Shown: piece by piece, positions 24,927 to 34,703 of the stretch
Layout of the letters: each line of letters begins with the position of its first letter
Numbering within the stretch: position 1 is the stretch's first letter
DNA from: JAEUHO01 sp046350655
GTDB taxonomy: Bacteria > Planctomycetota > PLA2 > JAEUHO01
Direction: 5' to 3'
Length of the DNA: 64,000 bases
NCBI GenBank assembly: GCA_046350655.1
Contig: JAXMAB010000004.1
Span: 744,001 to 808,000 of the forward strand
Notes under the pieces: generated by a model
The model's input: the letters and a program-made list of their open reading frames with translations, nothing else
Database searches by the model: none
Told to the model about the DNA's origin: nothing
Position numbers and translations under genes: made by a program

Positions 24927-27749
24927 TCACTTCGCGCCGGGCACGTCCCGGACGCAGCGGAGGCCGGTGCGCGCCTGCTTCTCGCCGGCGGGCATCGGAC
25001 GGACGCGGCGGATGGCCGCCTCGACCGGGTCGTCGCCGGCCCCGGCGCCCTTCGAGAGGAAGCGCTCCGTCGACCCCGCGGTCGCGCCGAGCACCGTGAC
25101 GATCTCGCGCGCATTCCCGAGGAGGCCCGCCACGCCGTAGGGCGAGAGGTCCTTCACGGACTTCGCCGCGACGACGGCCGCGAAGTCGCCCTCGTCGGAC
25201 GTGCCGTGGGCGCCGCCCGGGAAGTCGTACCGCAGCAGCGCGCCGGCCGCGACCGCCCACTCGGCCTCGGTGGGGAGGCGCACCGTGGCGCCGTCGCGCT
25301 TGCTGCGCCACGTGCAGAACGCCAGCGCGTCGTCCGGCGAGATGCCGCGGACCGGCAGGTCGCGCGCGCTCACCGACCCCGCGCTCGTCGGCAGCATGAA
25401 GTGGCCGGGGTGCTCCGGGTCGGGGATGAACTCGGCCGTCGGCACGCGGCTGCGACGCGCCGCGTCGTCGGTGTACGACTCGAGGAACGCGAGCCAGTCG
25501 CCGTTCGTCACCTCGTACCGGTCCATGAAGAACGGCGCCACGCGCGGCGGCAGGGCCACGGCCGGCGACCACGGCGGTCCGCGGTAGTCCGCCGGGAGGT
25601 CGCCGGACACGACGAGCACCATGCCCGCGGGCACCTGCGCGCTCGCGACGGGGAGGCGCACGGTGACCCGGGCGGGCTCGCGCTCGCCGTCCTCGGTCTT
25701 CCCGCGCACCAGCAGCGGGAGCACCAGCGGCACGCGCACGCCGCCGACCGTGAGGCGCCAGTCGCCCGGCGGGAGCGCGACCGCGTCGGGCGCGACGTCG
25801 CGGGCCTCGCCGCCGCGGACGAGGTCCTCGACGGAGACCTTGTCCACCGGCGTCGGGGACTCGATGCGGACGTGCACCGGCGCCAACCGGCGCAGGACGA
25901 ACGCCGCGCGGCCCACGGCCGTGTCGCGCGCGCCGCCCGGGGCCAGCCCCTCGAGGGACCGCAGGCGCTCCTCGGCCTCGCCGTAGAGCAGGTCGTGCAC
26001 CCGCGCGGCCTCCGCGGGCTGGAACCGCGACGCGTCGGCGCCGAGCGCGTCGAGGCGGCGGTCGAGGCCGTCGAGGCGGGCCATGGCGTAGCTGACGACG
26101 TCGGTCGCCGCGCCGCCGCCGCCGCCGCCGCCGTCGCGGGGCGCCGCGCCGCGCCCGAGCAGGAAGCCCACGGCGCCGAGCACGAGCGCGAAGAACGCCG
26201 TCGCGAGGTTGCGCTTGACCGCGCCGCCGACGGAGCGGGCCACGGACGCGGCCGAGCCGCCCTCCGCGACGCCGGCCCGGGTCTGGTTGCCGGCGAGGAA
26301 CGCCTCGACGTCGGAGACGAGGGAGCGCGGGTTGACGTACCGCTCCGCGGTCTTGGCGGCCATGGCCTTGCGGATGATGGCGCCGAGGCCCGCGGGCACC
26401 GACGACGGCAGCGGCGGGTACGTGCCCTCGCGCGCGTCGCGGAAGAGGTCGTCCATCGTCCGCAGGCCCTCGTCCTGCAGGCGGCCGAGCTTCTCCGCGC
26501 AGAGTGCGGCCTTGCGCTCGTCGCCCTCCTTCTTCGCGGCGGCCTGGGCGGCGGTCAGCGCGGCCACGCGCTCGTTCAGCTCGGCGCGCGTGATGCCGGC
26601 GGCCGCCGCGAGCGGCGGCTCGCCCGTGAGGCAGTAGCGCAGCAGGGCGCCGAGCCCCCAGACGTCGGTGCGCTCGTGGACCGCGCCGCGGGCCTGCTCC
26701 GGGGCGAGGAACCGCGGGGTCCCGACGATGCCGATGTCGCCCGTGCTCGGGGGGAGCGCGACGCCGGCGGTGCGGGCGGTGCGCTCGAGCACGTAGCAGA
26801 TGCCGAAGTCGATGACGTACGGCCGCAGCGTGCGGGAGTCCACCAGGATGTTGTCGGGCTTGAGGTCGCGGTGCACGACGCCGTTCTCGACGTTCGCGAT
26901 CTGGAGGCCCTCGCAGACCGGCACGAAGACCTCGTGCAGCAGCGTGGCCGTGTCGCCGTACGGCTTCAGCGTCGCGTACCGCGACAGCGTGCCGTTGCGG
27001 GCCATCGTCACGATCTGCGTGAGCGTGAACGGCTTGTACAGCAGCTCCATCGTGAAGTACGGCCGGCCGTCGTGCTCCCCGCGGTCGAACACCGGCATCA
27101 GGTTCGGGTGGCGGAGGTTGGCCTCGACCTCGATCTCGCGGAGGAACCGCCGGGCCATCTGCTCCGACTGGCCCTTCGCGAGCAGCTTGAGCGCGACGTA
27201 GCGGTTCGTCGTGGGGTCGAAGGCCCGGTACACCGTGCCGGTGCCGCCCTGGCCGATGGCCTCCTCGAGCGTGTACCGGCCCATCCGCGTGCCCGCGGGG
27301 AACTCGGCGACGATCGCCGGCTCCTCGGGGACCGGGCCCGTCATGCTGGGCGCCTTGCCCTCGTCCTTGCGCCGCTGCTCGCGGCGCGCGCGCGCGCGGG
27401 CCAGCGCCTCCGGGTCCTTCGGCTTGCGCGCGCCGACGGGCTTGCGGCCGGCCTTGGCCGTCGCGCCCTTGGCGGCCGCGGCGTCCTCCTCCTCCTCGTC
27501 GTCCTCCTCGTCGTCGTCCGGCTCCGGGGCCGGCGCGCCGGCCTTCGGGGCGGGCTCGAGCGCGCGCGCGACCGGCTCGCCCGCCTTGAACTCGACGGCG
27601 AGCGCGGCGCGGCAGCCGGCGCACTTCACCTTCAGCACGCCGCCGTCGCGGATCGACGCGAGGCTCCCGCGATGCTTCTGCCCGCAGAGCGGGCAGTAGA
27701 AGAGGTCGGCGGCGGGGGAGGACGAGGTGGAGTCGGGCGTCGCGCTCAT
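24927..27749 (-). CDS. Ser/Thr protein kinase fused to an FGE/SUMF1-like domain
   Basis: A 940-residue protein from ATG 27749. It starts with a zinc-ribbon-like pair of CxxC motifs (Cys 19, 22, 43, 46) and an acidic, low-complexity linker. The kinase domain runs from about 158 to 480. It has IGQGGTGTVY, VALKLL (Lys 188), HRDLKPDN (Asp 295), DFG (Asp 314) and APE (349-351), all the residues needed for activity. A membrane helix at about 535-555 is followed by a Gly run. The C-terminal 250 residues match the formylglycine-generating enzyme/SUMF1 fold (DRYEVTNGDWLAFLES, VRLPTEAEWAVAAG, GLLGNAREIVTV), but the catalytic cysteines are missing, so it probably binds rather than oxidises. It would lie outside the membrane, coupling an external signal to phosphorylation. 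Confidence 0.92.
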   Translation of the reverse strand: MSATPDSTSSSPAADLFYCPLCGQKHRGSLASIRDGGVLKVKCAGCRAALAVEFKAGEPVARALEPAPKAGAPAPEPDDDEEDDEEEEDAAAAKGATAKAGRKPVGARKPKDPEALARARARREQRRKDEGKAPSMTGPVPEEPAIVAEFPAGTRMGRYTLEEAIGQGGTGTVYRAFDPTTNRYVALKLLAKGQSEQMARRFLREIEVEANLRHPNLMPVFDRGEHDGRPYFTMELLYKPFTLTQIVTMARNGTLSRYATLKPYGDTATLLHEVFVPVCEGLQIANVENGVVHRDLKPDNILVDSRTLRPYVIDFGICYVLERTARTAGVALPPSTGDIGIVGTPRFLAPEQARGAVHERTDVWGLGALLRYCLTGEPPLAAAAGITRAELNERVAALTAAQAAAKKEGDERKAALCAEKLGRLQDEGLRTMDDLFRDAREGTYPPLPSSVPAGLGAIIRKAMAAKTAERYVNPRSLVSDVEAFLAGNQTRAGVAEGGSAASVARSVGGAVKRNLATAFFALVLGAVGFLLGRGAAPRDGGGGGGGAATDVVSYAMARLDGLDRRLDALGADASRFQPAEAARVHDLLYGEAEERLRSLEGLAPGGARDTAVGRAAFVLRRLAPVHVRIESPTPVDKVSVEDLVRGGEARDVAPDAVALPPGDWRLTVGGVRVPLVLPLLVRGKTEDGEREPARVTVRLPVASAQVPAGMVLVVSGDLPADYRGPPWSPAVALPPRVAPFFMDRYEVTNGDWLAFLESYTDDAARRSRVPTAEFIPDPEHPGHFMLPTSAGSVSARDLPVRGISPDDALAFCTWRSKRDGATVRLPTEAEWAVAAGALLRYDFPGGAHGTSDEGDFAAVVAAKSVKDLSPYGVAGLLGNAREIVTVLGATAGSTERFLSKGAGAGDDPVEAAIRRVRPMPAGEKQARTGLRCVRDVPGAK

Positions 27750-27795
27750 GACGGGGCGTAGCCTACAAGCAGTCCCGCCCGAGCGGAACCGCCGG

Positions 27796-30700
27796 CTACG
27801 TAACGGGCGCGGCGTCCCCGCCGGCGGCCGCGCGGCCCGGACCGGGACCCTCGGCCCCTTCCGTCGCCGCCGGGAGCCACGTCGTCACCGTCGTGCCACG
27901 CCCGGGCGCCGACTCGATGCGGATCTCGCCCCCGAGGTCGGTGACGATCCGCTTGACGATCGCCAACCCGAGGCCCGTCCCGCGGGTCTTCGTGCTGAAG
28001 TCGGGCTGGAACAGCCGCCGCATGTTCTCGGGCGGGATCCCGACGCCGTCGTCGGCGACGGTCACGACCACGCCGTCCCGGCCGTCCTTGGGGCTCGGGC
28101 CCCGGCGGGACCGGACGTCCACGCGGACGCGGCCCTTGGCCTCGTCCACCGCCTCGACGGCGTTGCCGACGAGGTTGACGAAGACGCGCGACAGCTCGTC
28201 GCGGTCCCACCGCACGGTCGGCAGGTCGCCGGCGAGGTCCGTCTCGATCCGCTCGCGGGCCGACTCGCCGCCGGCGTACAGCACGGCGACCGAGCGCAGC
28301 AGCTCGTTGACGTCGAGGGCCTCGATCGCCCGGGGCGGGAACCGGGCGAACGCGCTGAAGTCGCTCGCGATGCGCGCGAGGGCGTCGATCTGCTCGAGGA
28401 CCACCTTCGTGGTGGGCTCGATCATCTGCGTCGCGAACGGCGGGTCCGACCGCGAGGTCGCGGCGAGCTGCTGCAGCATCAGCTTCATCGGGGTCAGCGG
28501 GTTCTTGATCTCGTGGGCCACCTGGCGGGCCATGCCCCGCCACGCCGACTCGCGCTCGGACTGGGCCTCGCGCTCCCGCAGCCGCTTCAGGTCCGCGGTC
28601 ATCATGTTGAACGCGTCCACGAGGGCGCCGACCTCGTCGCGGCCGCCGCGCGGGAGCGCGGTGTCGAGGTCGCCGCCGGCCACGCGCCGCGTGGCGTCGG
28701 AGAGGGCGGCGAGGCGGCGGGCGAGGCCGCGCGCGGTGTACAGGCCCGCCACCACCACGAGCACGAACGCGAGCAGGTAGGCCGCGAGGAGCACGCTGCC
28801 GGTCTCGGCCGCGCGCAGCTCGGCGCGGTCGCTGTCGTAGACGAGGGGCACCGCGAGGACGGCGGTGGGGGGCTCCGTCGTGCCGAGGCGCGTGTACGCG
28901 ACGCGGGCCCGGCGTCCCGCGACGTCCTCCTCGCGCACGAGCAGCTCGCGCCCCTCGACGGCGAGCGCGCGGTGGACGTCGCCGTCGAGACGGTGCGGCA
29001 GGAGCTCGGCCTCGACGAGCCCGCGGAGCGACGACCCGACGAGCGCCCCCGCGCGGTAGACCGAGAGGTCCTGCATGCGGAGGTCCGCGTACTGGGCGAT
29101 GTTGCGCTCGACCTGCTCGGCGAAGTTGAGCGAGACCGTCCGCTCGAGCTCGCGCCGCGACGACCGCGCGATCTCGGTCTGGCGCTCCCGGAAGTCCTGC
29201 TCGGCGCGCGCCACGGCGTCGCGCCAGTTGGCGTAGCCGAGGAAGACGAGCGGGACGAGCGACACCGCGAAGTACGACCCGAGGATCTTGTCCTGCAGCC
29301 GCGGGCGGAACCGCCGCAGCCCCACGACGAACACGGCCAGCGCGACGGCCGCGCCCGCGCCGACGCCGACGAGCACCGCGCGGGCGAGCCCGTAGACGAC
29401 GTCCTCGAAGGTCCGCTCGCGCCCGCGCACGAGCACGACGCCGCGCGACCCCGCGGGGACCGCGAGCCACGGGGCGCCCGCGCCGTCCACGGCGGGGAAC
29501 CAGGTGGGCTCGTCGAGGCCCGCGAGCGCGTCGAGGCGCGGCAGCGTGCTCGGCGACGGCGGGTCGGTGGACAGCTCGACGGCGCCGTCGTGCACGAGGC
29601 ACATCTCGGCGGGCGCGCCGCGACGGGAGGCCTCGACCGAGCCGGGCCGCCGCGCGGCGATCCGCGGGACGAGGCCCAGCAGCTCGACGGTCAGGGCGTC
29701 GGGCACCGCGACGGCGACGGTGCCGACCAGCCGGTCGTCGCTGCCGCGCATCCGCACCCACGCGACGGTGGCGCCGACCTGGTCGCGCGTCGCCGGGACG
29801 TACGTCACCGTGACCGGGTCGTCGCCCCGCTCCGGGTCCGGCCGCGTGTCCGGGATGCGGTGGAGCGGCGGCACGTCGAGGCCGAACCGGTCGAACCGCC
29901 GGTCCTGCGCGTCGTAGACGGCCACGAGCGCGCCCTGGCCGCGGTCCGACCCGAAGTTGAGCCGCTTCCACGCGTGGATCGCGAGCCCGTCGGACTCGCT
30001 GGCCCGCCCGCCGTACCGCCGGAACGCGCGCAGGAGCTCGGCGTCCTCGAGCAGCGAGGGGAGCGTCGCGCGCAGCGACGACGCGGTGGCGTCCGGGCGC
30101 TCGGTCAGCTCGCGGATGCGGGCGACGAGGTCGGTCCGCTCGACGGTCTCCGACGACCGCCACAGGACGGGGAACAGGGCCGCCGTCGCCAGGATCGACA
30201 CGAGGAGCACCCGGCTGGGCGCGCCGGGCCGCATCGCGTCCGGCCGCAGGCGGCCGACCAGCGCGGCGGCGCCGACGACGAGGAACGGCGCGTAGTCGGG
30301 GAGCGTCGGCGCCGGGCGCAGCCACGCCCCGAGGCAGGCCGCGACCCCGGCGCAGACGATCGCGGTGACGCGGGTGAAGCGCCCGTGGGGGCACGCGGCC
30401 ACGGTCCGCCGCAGGCCCGCGCGGCAGCACACCCACGCCGCCGCCGTCACCGCGACGAGCGCGGCGAGCCGGAGCACCCGGTCCATCGAGGGGAACAGCG
30501 CGCCGGCCTCGAACAGGTTCGGCGGCGAGTGCGTCATCACCGACTCGACGAAGAACAGCCACAGCGCCGTGCCGCCGGTCGCGACGAGCACGCCGAGCAG
30601 CGCCGTGGCGAGCCGGCCCGCCGGCCGCGACCCCGGCGGCAGCTCGCGCAGCGCGCGGGCGACGCCGAGCGAGGCGAGCAGCAGGGCGACGCAGGTCAGC

Positions 30701-31683
30701 AGCGCGTCGCCCGGCGACGAGATCCAGCCGAGGTAGCCCTGCCGCCCGAAGCCGGCCGCGTCGAGGCTCGACGCGAGGCCCGGGAACCGGGCCTTGAGGT
30801 CGATCCACCGCAGGCCCTGCCGCACGACGAGCGGCAGGGCGGTCCACGCGAGGCCCCGCGCGACGCCCTGCGGCGTCCAGCGCCGGATCGCCGCGGCGGC
30901 CGCCAGCGCGAAGACCGCGAGGCCCGCGAGCCCGAACCACCCCTCGCCGCGCCGGTGGTCGGCCTCGATCTCGGCCGCGAGCACCTCGTCCGCCGGGGCC
31001 TCGACCTCGACCGCGAACACCGGCGCGCGGGTGGTGGGGTCGAGGACCGCGCCGCGCCGCACGCCCGCGGTCGGCGGCCGGTCGAGGGACTCCCGCGGGA
31101 GCACGCGCACCGCGGCGACGCCGAGCCGCTCCGCCCAGCGCGTCTCGAGCGGCGGGCCGAACGGCGACGACACGCCGCCGTCGTCGAGCACGACGCTCGC
31201 GCTCGCGCTCCCCGCGTCGGCCGTGCGCGCCACGACGATCGCGCGGACGAACGGCCCCGCGTGCCACGTGACGTCGCCGGACAGGAACGACCCGCCCCAC
31301 GGCGCCGGCGGGTCCGGCAGGTCGCGCGGCTCCACGGGCACGCCGGCCCACACCGACGCGCTGCCCGCGTCGGAGAACTCGAGCCCGCGCAGGTCGTGGG
31401 CGGCCCGGAGCCGCTCGAGCGCGGAGAACCGCGCCGCGACGTCGGTCCCGGCCTCGTCCATGGTCGCGCGCGTGCGCTCGAGCGCCCGGCGCGCCCGCGT
31501 CAGCGCGTCCGTCAGCCGCGCCGTCACGTCCGCGAGCGCGCGGTCCACGCGGGTCGCGCGCCGGGCGTTCACGTCCTCGGTGTCCGCCGCGCACCCGGCG
31601 ACCGCCGCGACGAGCCCCGCGGCGACGACGAGGCCCGCGGCGAGCCGCGCGAGGCGAGGGCGGGGGCGGGGGTGCGGGGTCAC
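27796..31683 (-). CDS. Very large NtrY-like membrane sensor histidine kinase
   Basis: A 1295-residue protein from ATG 31683. The last 330 residues are a classical transmitter. They hold a HAMP domain (LARRLAALSDATRRVAGGDLD), the H-box ARQVAHEIKNPLTPMKL with phosphoacceptor His about 1057, the N-box NLVGNAVEAV, DDGVGIP and GTGLGLAIVKR. The H-box wording is of the NtrY type. The N-terminal 960 residues are sensor sequence. A hydrophobic start ends in VAGC, which looks like a lipobox. Then come an exported domain, a group of about eight membrane helices (about 240-520), a second extracellular-looking domain and two more helices. NtrY proteins are normally 700-800 residues, so the input part is greatly enlarged. 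The likely partner is the NtrX-like regulator at 32467. Confidence 0.9.
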   Translation of the reverse strand: MTPHPRPRPRLARLAAGLVVAAGLVAAVAGCAADTEDVNARRATRVDRALADVTARLTDALTRARRALERTRATMDEAGTDVAARFSALERLRAAHDLRGLEFSDAGSASVWAGVPVEPRDLPDPPAPWGGSFLSGDVTWHAGPFVRAIVVARTADAGSASASVVLDDGGVSSPFGPPLETRWAERLGVAAVRVLPRESLDRPPTAGVRRGAVLDPTTRAPVFAVEVEAPADEVLAAEIEADHRRGEGWFGLAGLAVFALAAAAAIRRWTPQGVARGLAWTALPLVVRQGLRWIDLKARFPGLASSLDAAGFGRQGYLGWISSPGDALLTCVALLLASLGVARALRELPPGSRPAGRLATALLGVLVATGGTALWLFFVESVMTHSPPNLFEAGALFPSMDRVLRLAALVAVTAAAWVCCRAGLRRTVAACPHGRFTRVTAIVCAGVAACLGAWLRPAPTLPDYAPFLVVGAAALVGRLRPDAMRPGAPSRVLLVSILATAALFPVLWRSSETVERTDLVARIRELTERPDATASSLRATLPSLLEDAELLRAFRRYGGRASESDGLAIHAWKRLNFGSDRGQGALVAVYDAQDRRFDRFGLDVPPLHRIPDTRPDPERGDDPVTVTYVPATRDQVGATVAWVRMRGSDDRLVGTVAVAVPDALTVELLGLVPRIAARRPGSVEASRRGAPAEMCLVHDGAVELSTDPPSPSTLPRLDALAGLDEPTWFPAVDGAGAPWLAVPAGSRGVVLVRGRERTFEDVVYGLARAVLVGVGAGAAVALAVFVVGLRRFRPRLQDKILGSYFAVSLVPLVFLGYANWRDAVARAEQDFRERQTEIARSSRRELERTVSLNFAEQVERNIAQYADLRMQDLSVYRAGALVGSSLRGLVEAELLPHRLDGDVHRALAVEGRELLVREEDVAGRRARVAYTRLGTTEPPTAVLAVPLVYDSDRAELRAAETGSVLLAAYLLAFVLVVVAGLYTARGLARRLAALSDATRRVAGGDLDTALPRGGRDEVGALVDAFNMMTADLKRLREREAQSERESAWRGMARQVAHEIKNPLTPMKLMLQQLAATSRSDPPFATQMIEPTTKVVLEQIDALARIASDFSAFARFPPRAIEALDVNELLRSVAVLYAGGESARERIETDLAGDLPTVRWDRDELSRVFVNLVGNAVEAVDEAKGRVRVDVRSRRGPSPKDGRDGVVVTVADDGVGIPPENMRRLFQPDFSTKTRGTGLGLAIVKRIVTDLGGEIRIESAPGRGTTVTTWLPAATEGAEGPGPGRAAAGGDAAPVT

Positions 31684-31719
31684 GATGGCGGGAGGACGCG
31701 CTCCGCTCCCTACCCGGGG

Positions 31720-32208
31720 TCAGACGTCCTTCAGGCTCCCCAGGAACCACGCCGACGTCTTGTCGTCGATCTTCTTCTTGTGGAGCGTCAGCGTCAGCGT
31801 GCCGTCCACCGTCTTGCCGCCGGACTGCGTCGTGAGGCGGTACGTGCGCGTGAGCCGCGTCTCGTCGCCGGTCGTGCAGCCCTCGGCCTGCTGCAGGCTC
31901 ACGACGCTGCGGTCGGCGAAGTAGGTGCTCGCGAGCAGCTCCGCGGCCTGCTCCCGCGTGTACGAGCCCGCCTCGATGCCCGTCAGCGACAGGTACACGC
32001 GGCCGCCCTTGCTCGGGTCCACCGCGTCGCTGACGCCCGTCGCCTGGCGCTTGCGGAACGCCGACGCCACGCGCTCGAACACGCGGTCGGCCTCCGCGGG
32101 CACCTTGCGCTCGCAGTCGCCCATCCCCTTCGCCGAGGCCGCCGTCGCCCCGCCGAGCCCGGCCCAGACGGCCGCGGCGAGCAGGAGGGTGAGGGCGGGA
32201 CGCGACAC
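31720..32208 (-). CDS. Small secreted protein, DUF4783/SnoaL-like
   Basis: A 162-residue protein from GTG 32208, chosen because GGAG lies 6 bases upstream and a signal peptide follows at once (ALTLLLAAAVWAGLGGATAA). The mature part has the pattern of an NTF2-like fold: a helix (ADRVFERVASAFRK), DAVDPSKGGRVYLSLTG, YTREQAAELLASTYF, then strands ending SAWFLGSLKDV. This resembles DUF4783 proteins of Bacteroidota, but the match is from memory. The gene precedes the large sensor kinase by only 36 bases on the same strand, so it is probably co-transcribed and may feed a signal to the kinase's exported domains. Confidence 0.65.
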   Translation of the reverse strand: MSRPALTLLLAAAVWAGLGGATAASAKGMGDCERKVPAEADRVFERVASAFRKRQATGVSDAVDPSKGGRVYLSLTGIEAGSYTREQAAELLASTYFADRSVVSLQQAEGCTTGDETRLTRTYRLTTQSGGKTVDGTLTLTLHKKKIDDKTSAWFLGSLKDV

Positions 32209-32466
32209 GCGGGGCTCCGGGGACCGGACGGGATGCCGAACGGGAAGCAAATGCGATTCCGGAGTGTGCCGGAATCCGATCCGCGCCTCAAGTGGGGCGG
32301 GGTCAACGGGTTAGGTACGCGAGGCCCGGCGGCCGCGGGGGCGGGGGCCGGGGGGCCCGGCCCCGCGGGGGGACAGGTCGAGGGCGGGGTGTCCACCGGA
32401 AAGGGCGTCGGCGACCGGGCCTTGCGTCCCCGCGGGTCGGCGGCCGCGTCCCGGGCCGTTCCGGTC
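32209..32466. repeat. Gap of 258 bases with two dispersed short motifs
   Basis: GGTACGCGAGGCCCGG occurs at 32314-32329 and the opposite-strand CCGGGCCTTGCGTCCCC at 32415-32431. No gene is seen. The first is the TACGCG variant also found in the hairpin at 53187-53228. The gap follows the NtrX-like stop and holds the promoter of the secreted-protein/kinase operon. Confidence 0.55.
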
Positions 32467-33840
<1,374 letters not shown>

Positions 33841-33912
33841 GGGCCGGCGGTTCCTCGCGGGGGCTCGGCCGGGATCGTACGCGACGTCCGCCCGCCCCCT
33901 TCACCGGGGGGA

Positions 33913-33951
33913 ACAGCGGAACAACGGGGTCGTAGCCCTTTGTTCCGCTGT
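33913..33951. repeat. 29-nt GTCGTAG-loop hairpin with extended arms
   Basis: ACAGCGGAACA (33913-33923) pairs perfectly with TGTTCCGCTGT (33941-33951); the constant segment GGGGTCGTAGCCCTT lies between. It sits upstream of the NtrX-like start in the divergent 233-base gap. Confidence 0.75.
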
Positions 33952-33975
33952 CGCCCGGGGGGGCCCCCGGATGTT

Positions 33976-34004
33976 GGAACAAAGGGGTCGTAGCCCTTTG
34001 TTCC
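33976..34004. repeat. 29-nt GTCGTAG-loop hairpin, perfect 11-bp stem
   Basis: GGAACAAAGGG (33976-33986) and CCCTTTGTTCC (33994-34004) pair fully around the loop GTCGTAG. It is 70 bases before the ECF sigma start and on the same strand orientation as the neighbouring copy at 33913. Confidence 0.78.
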
Positions 34005-34073
34005 ACGAACACCGGGGGGGATGCGGCGTTTCTGCACTTCCAACGCCGCGCGACGGCGTTTCCATAGGGGCGC

Positions 34074-34703
34074 ATGTCCCCCCCGGCCGACCCCACCGAC
34101 CGCCGCAGCGACGACGAGCTCCTCGTCCGCGCCGGTCGCGGCGACGTCGAGGCGTTCGGCGAGCTCATCGAGCGCCACCAGGGCGCGGTCTACCGGTACT
34201 GCTGGCGCATCTTCCGCAACCACCACACCGCGGAGGACCTCGCGCAGGAGCTGTTCGTGAAGCTCTTCCGGCACGCGCCCCAGTACGAGCCGGCGGGCCA
34301 CTTCACGACCTACATGTACCGGATCCTCACCAACCTCTGCTTCGACGTGCTGCGCCGGCGCAAGCGGCGCAAGGTCACCGAGGCCGGGGAGCTCGACCCG
34401 GTGCTGTCGGAGGGGACCGAGCTCGAGCCCGTCGACGACGACGTCGACTTCGACGCCCGGCTGCGGCGGACGGAGGCCCACGACGCGGTCCACGAGGCCG
34501 TGGCCGCGCTGCCCGTCGAGGTCCGCAAGGCCGTGGAGCTGCGCGAGATCGAGGGGCTGTCGTACCGCGAGATCGCGCAGGTGCTCGACCTCTCGGGCAA
34601 CGAGGTGAAGGTGCTGCTGCACCGCGGCCGCAAGATCCTCGCGCGCACGCTCGCGCGCACGCCCGTGGGCCGCGAGTTCGGGCTCGGCGGGGGTGCGCGA
34701 TGA
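34074..34703 (+). CDS. ECF-type RNA polymerase sigma factor
   Basis: A 209-residue sigma-70 family protein with only regions 2 and 4. Region 2 includes AVYRYCWRIFRNHHTAEDLAQELFVKLFR (given here as two segments, AVYRYCWRIFRN and HTAEDLAQELFVKLFR) and region 4 includes EIEGLSYREIAQVLDLSGNE and VKVLLHRGRKIL. The acidic linker between the regions is about 25 residues. ECF sigma factors direct polymerase to promoters for envelope or stress responses. The stop overlaps the next start (34700), so the sigma and its anti-sigma factor are translationally coupled. The divergent neighbour is a sigma-54 regulator. Confidence 0.93.
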   Translation: MSPPADPTDRRSDDELLVRAGRGDVEAFGELIERHQGAVYRYCWRIFRNHHTAEDLAQELFVKLFRHAPQYEPAGHFTTYMYRILTNLCFDVLRRRKRRKVTEAGELDPVLSEGTELEPVDDDVDFDARLRRTEAHDAVHEAVAALPVEVRKAVELREIEGLSYREIAQVLDLSGNEVKVLLHRGRKILARTLARTPVGREFGLGGGAR

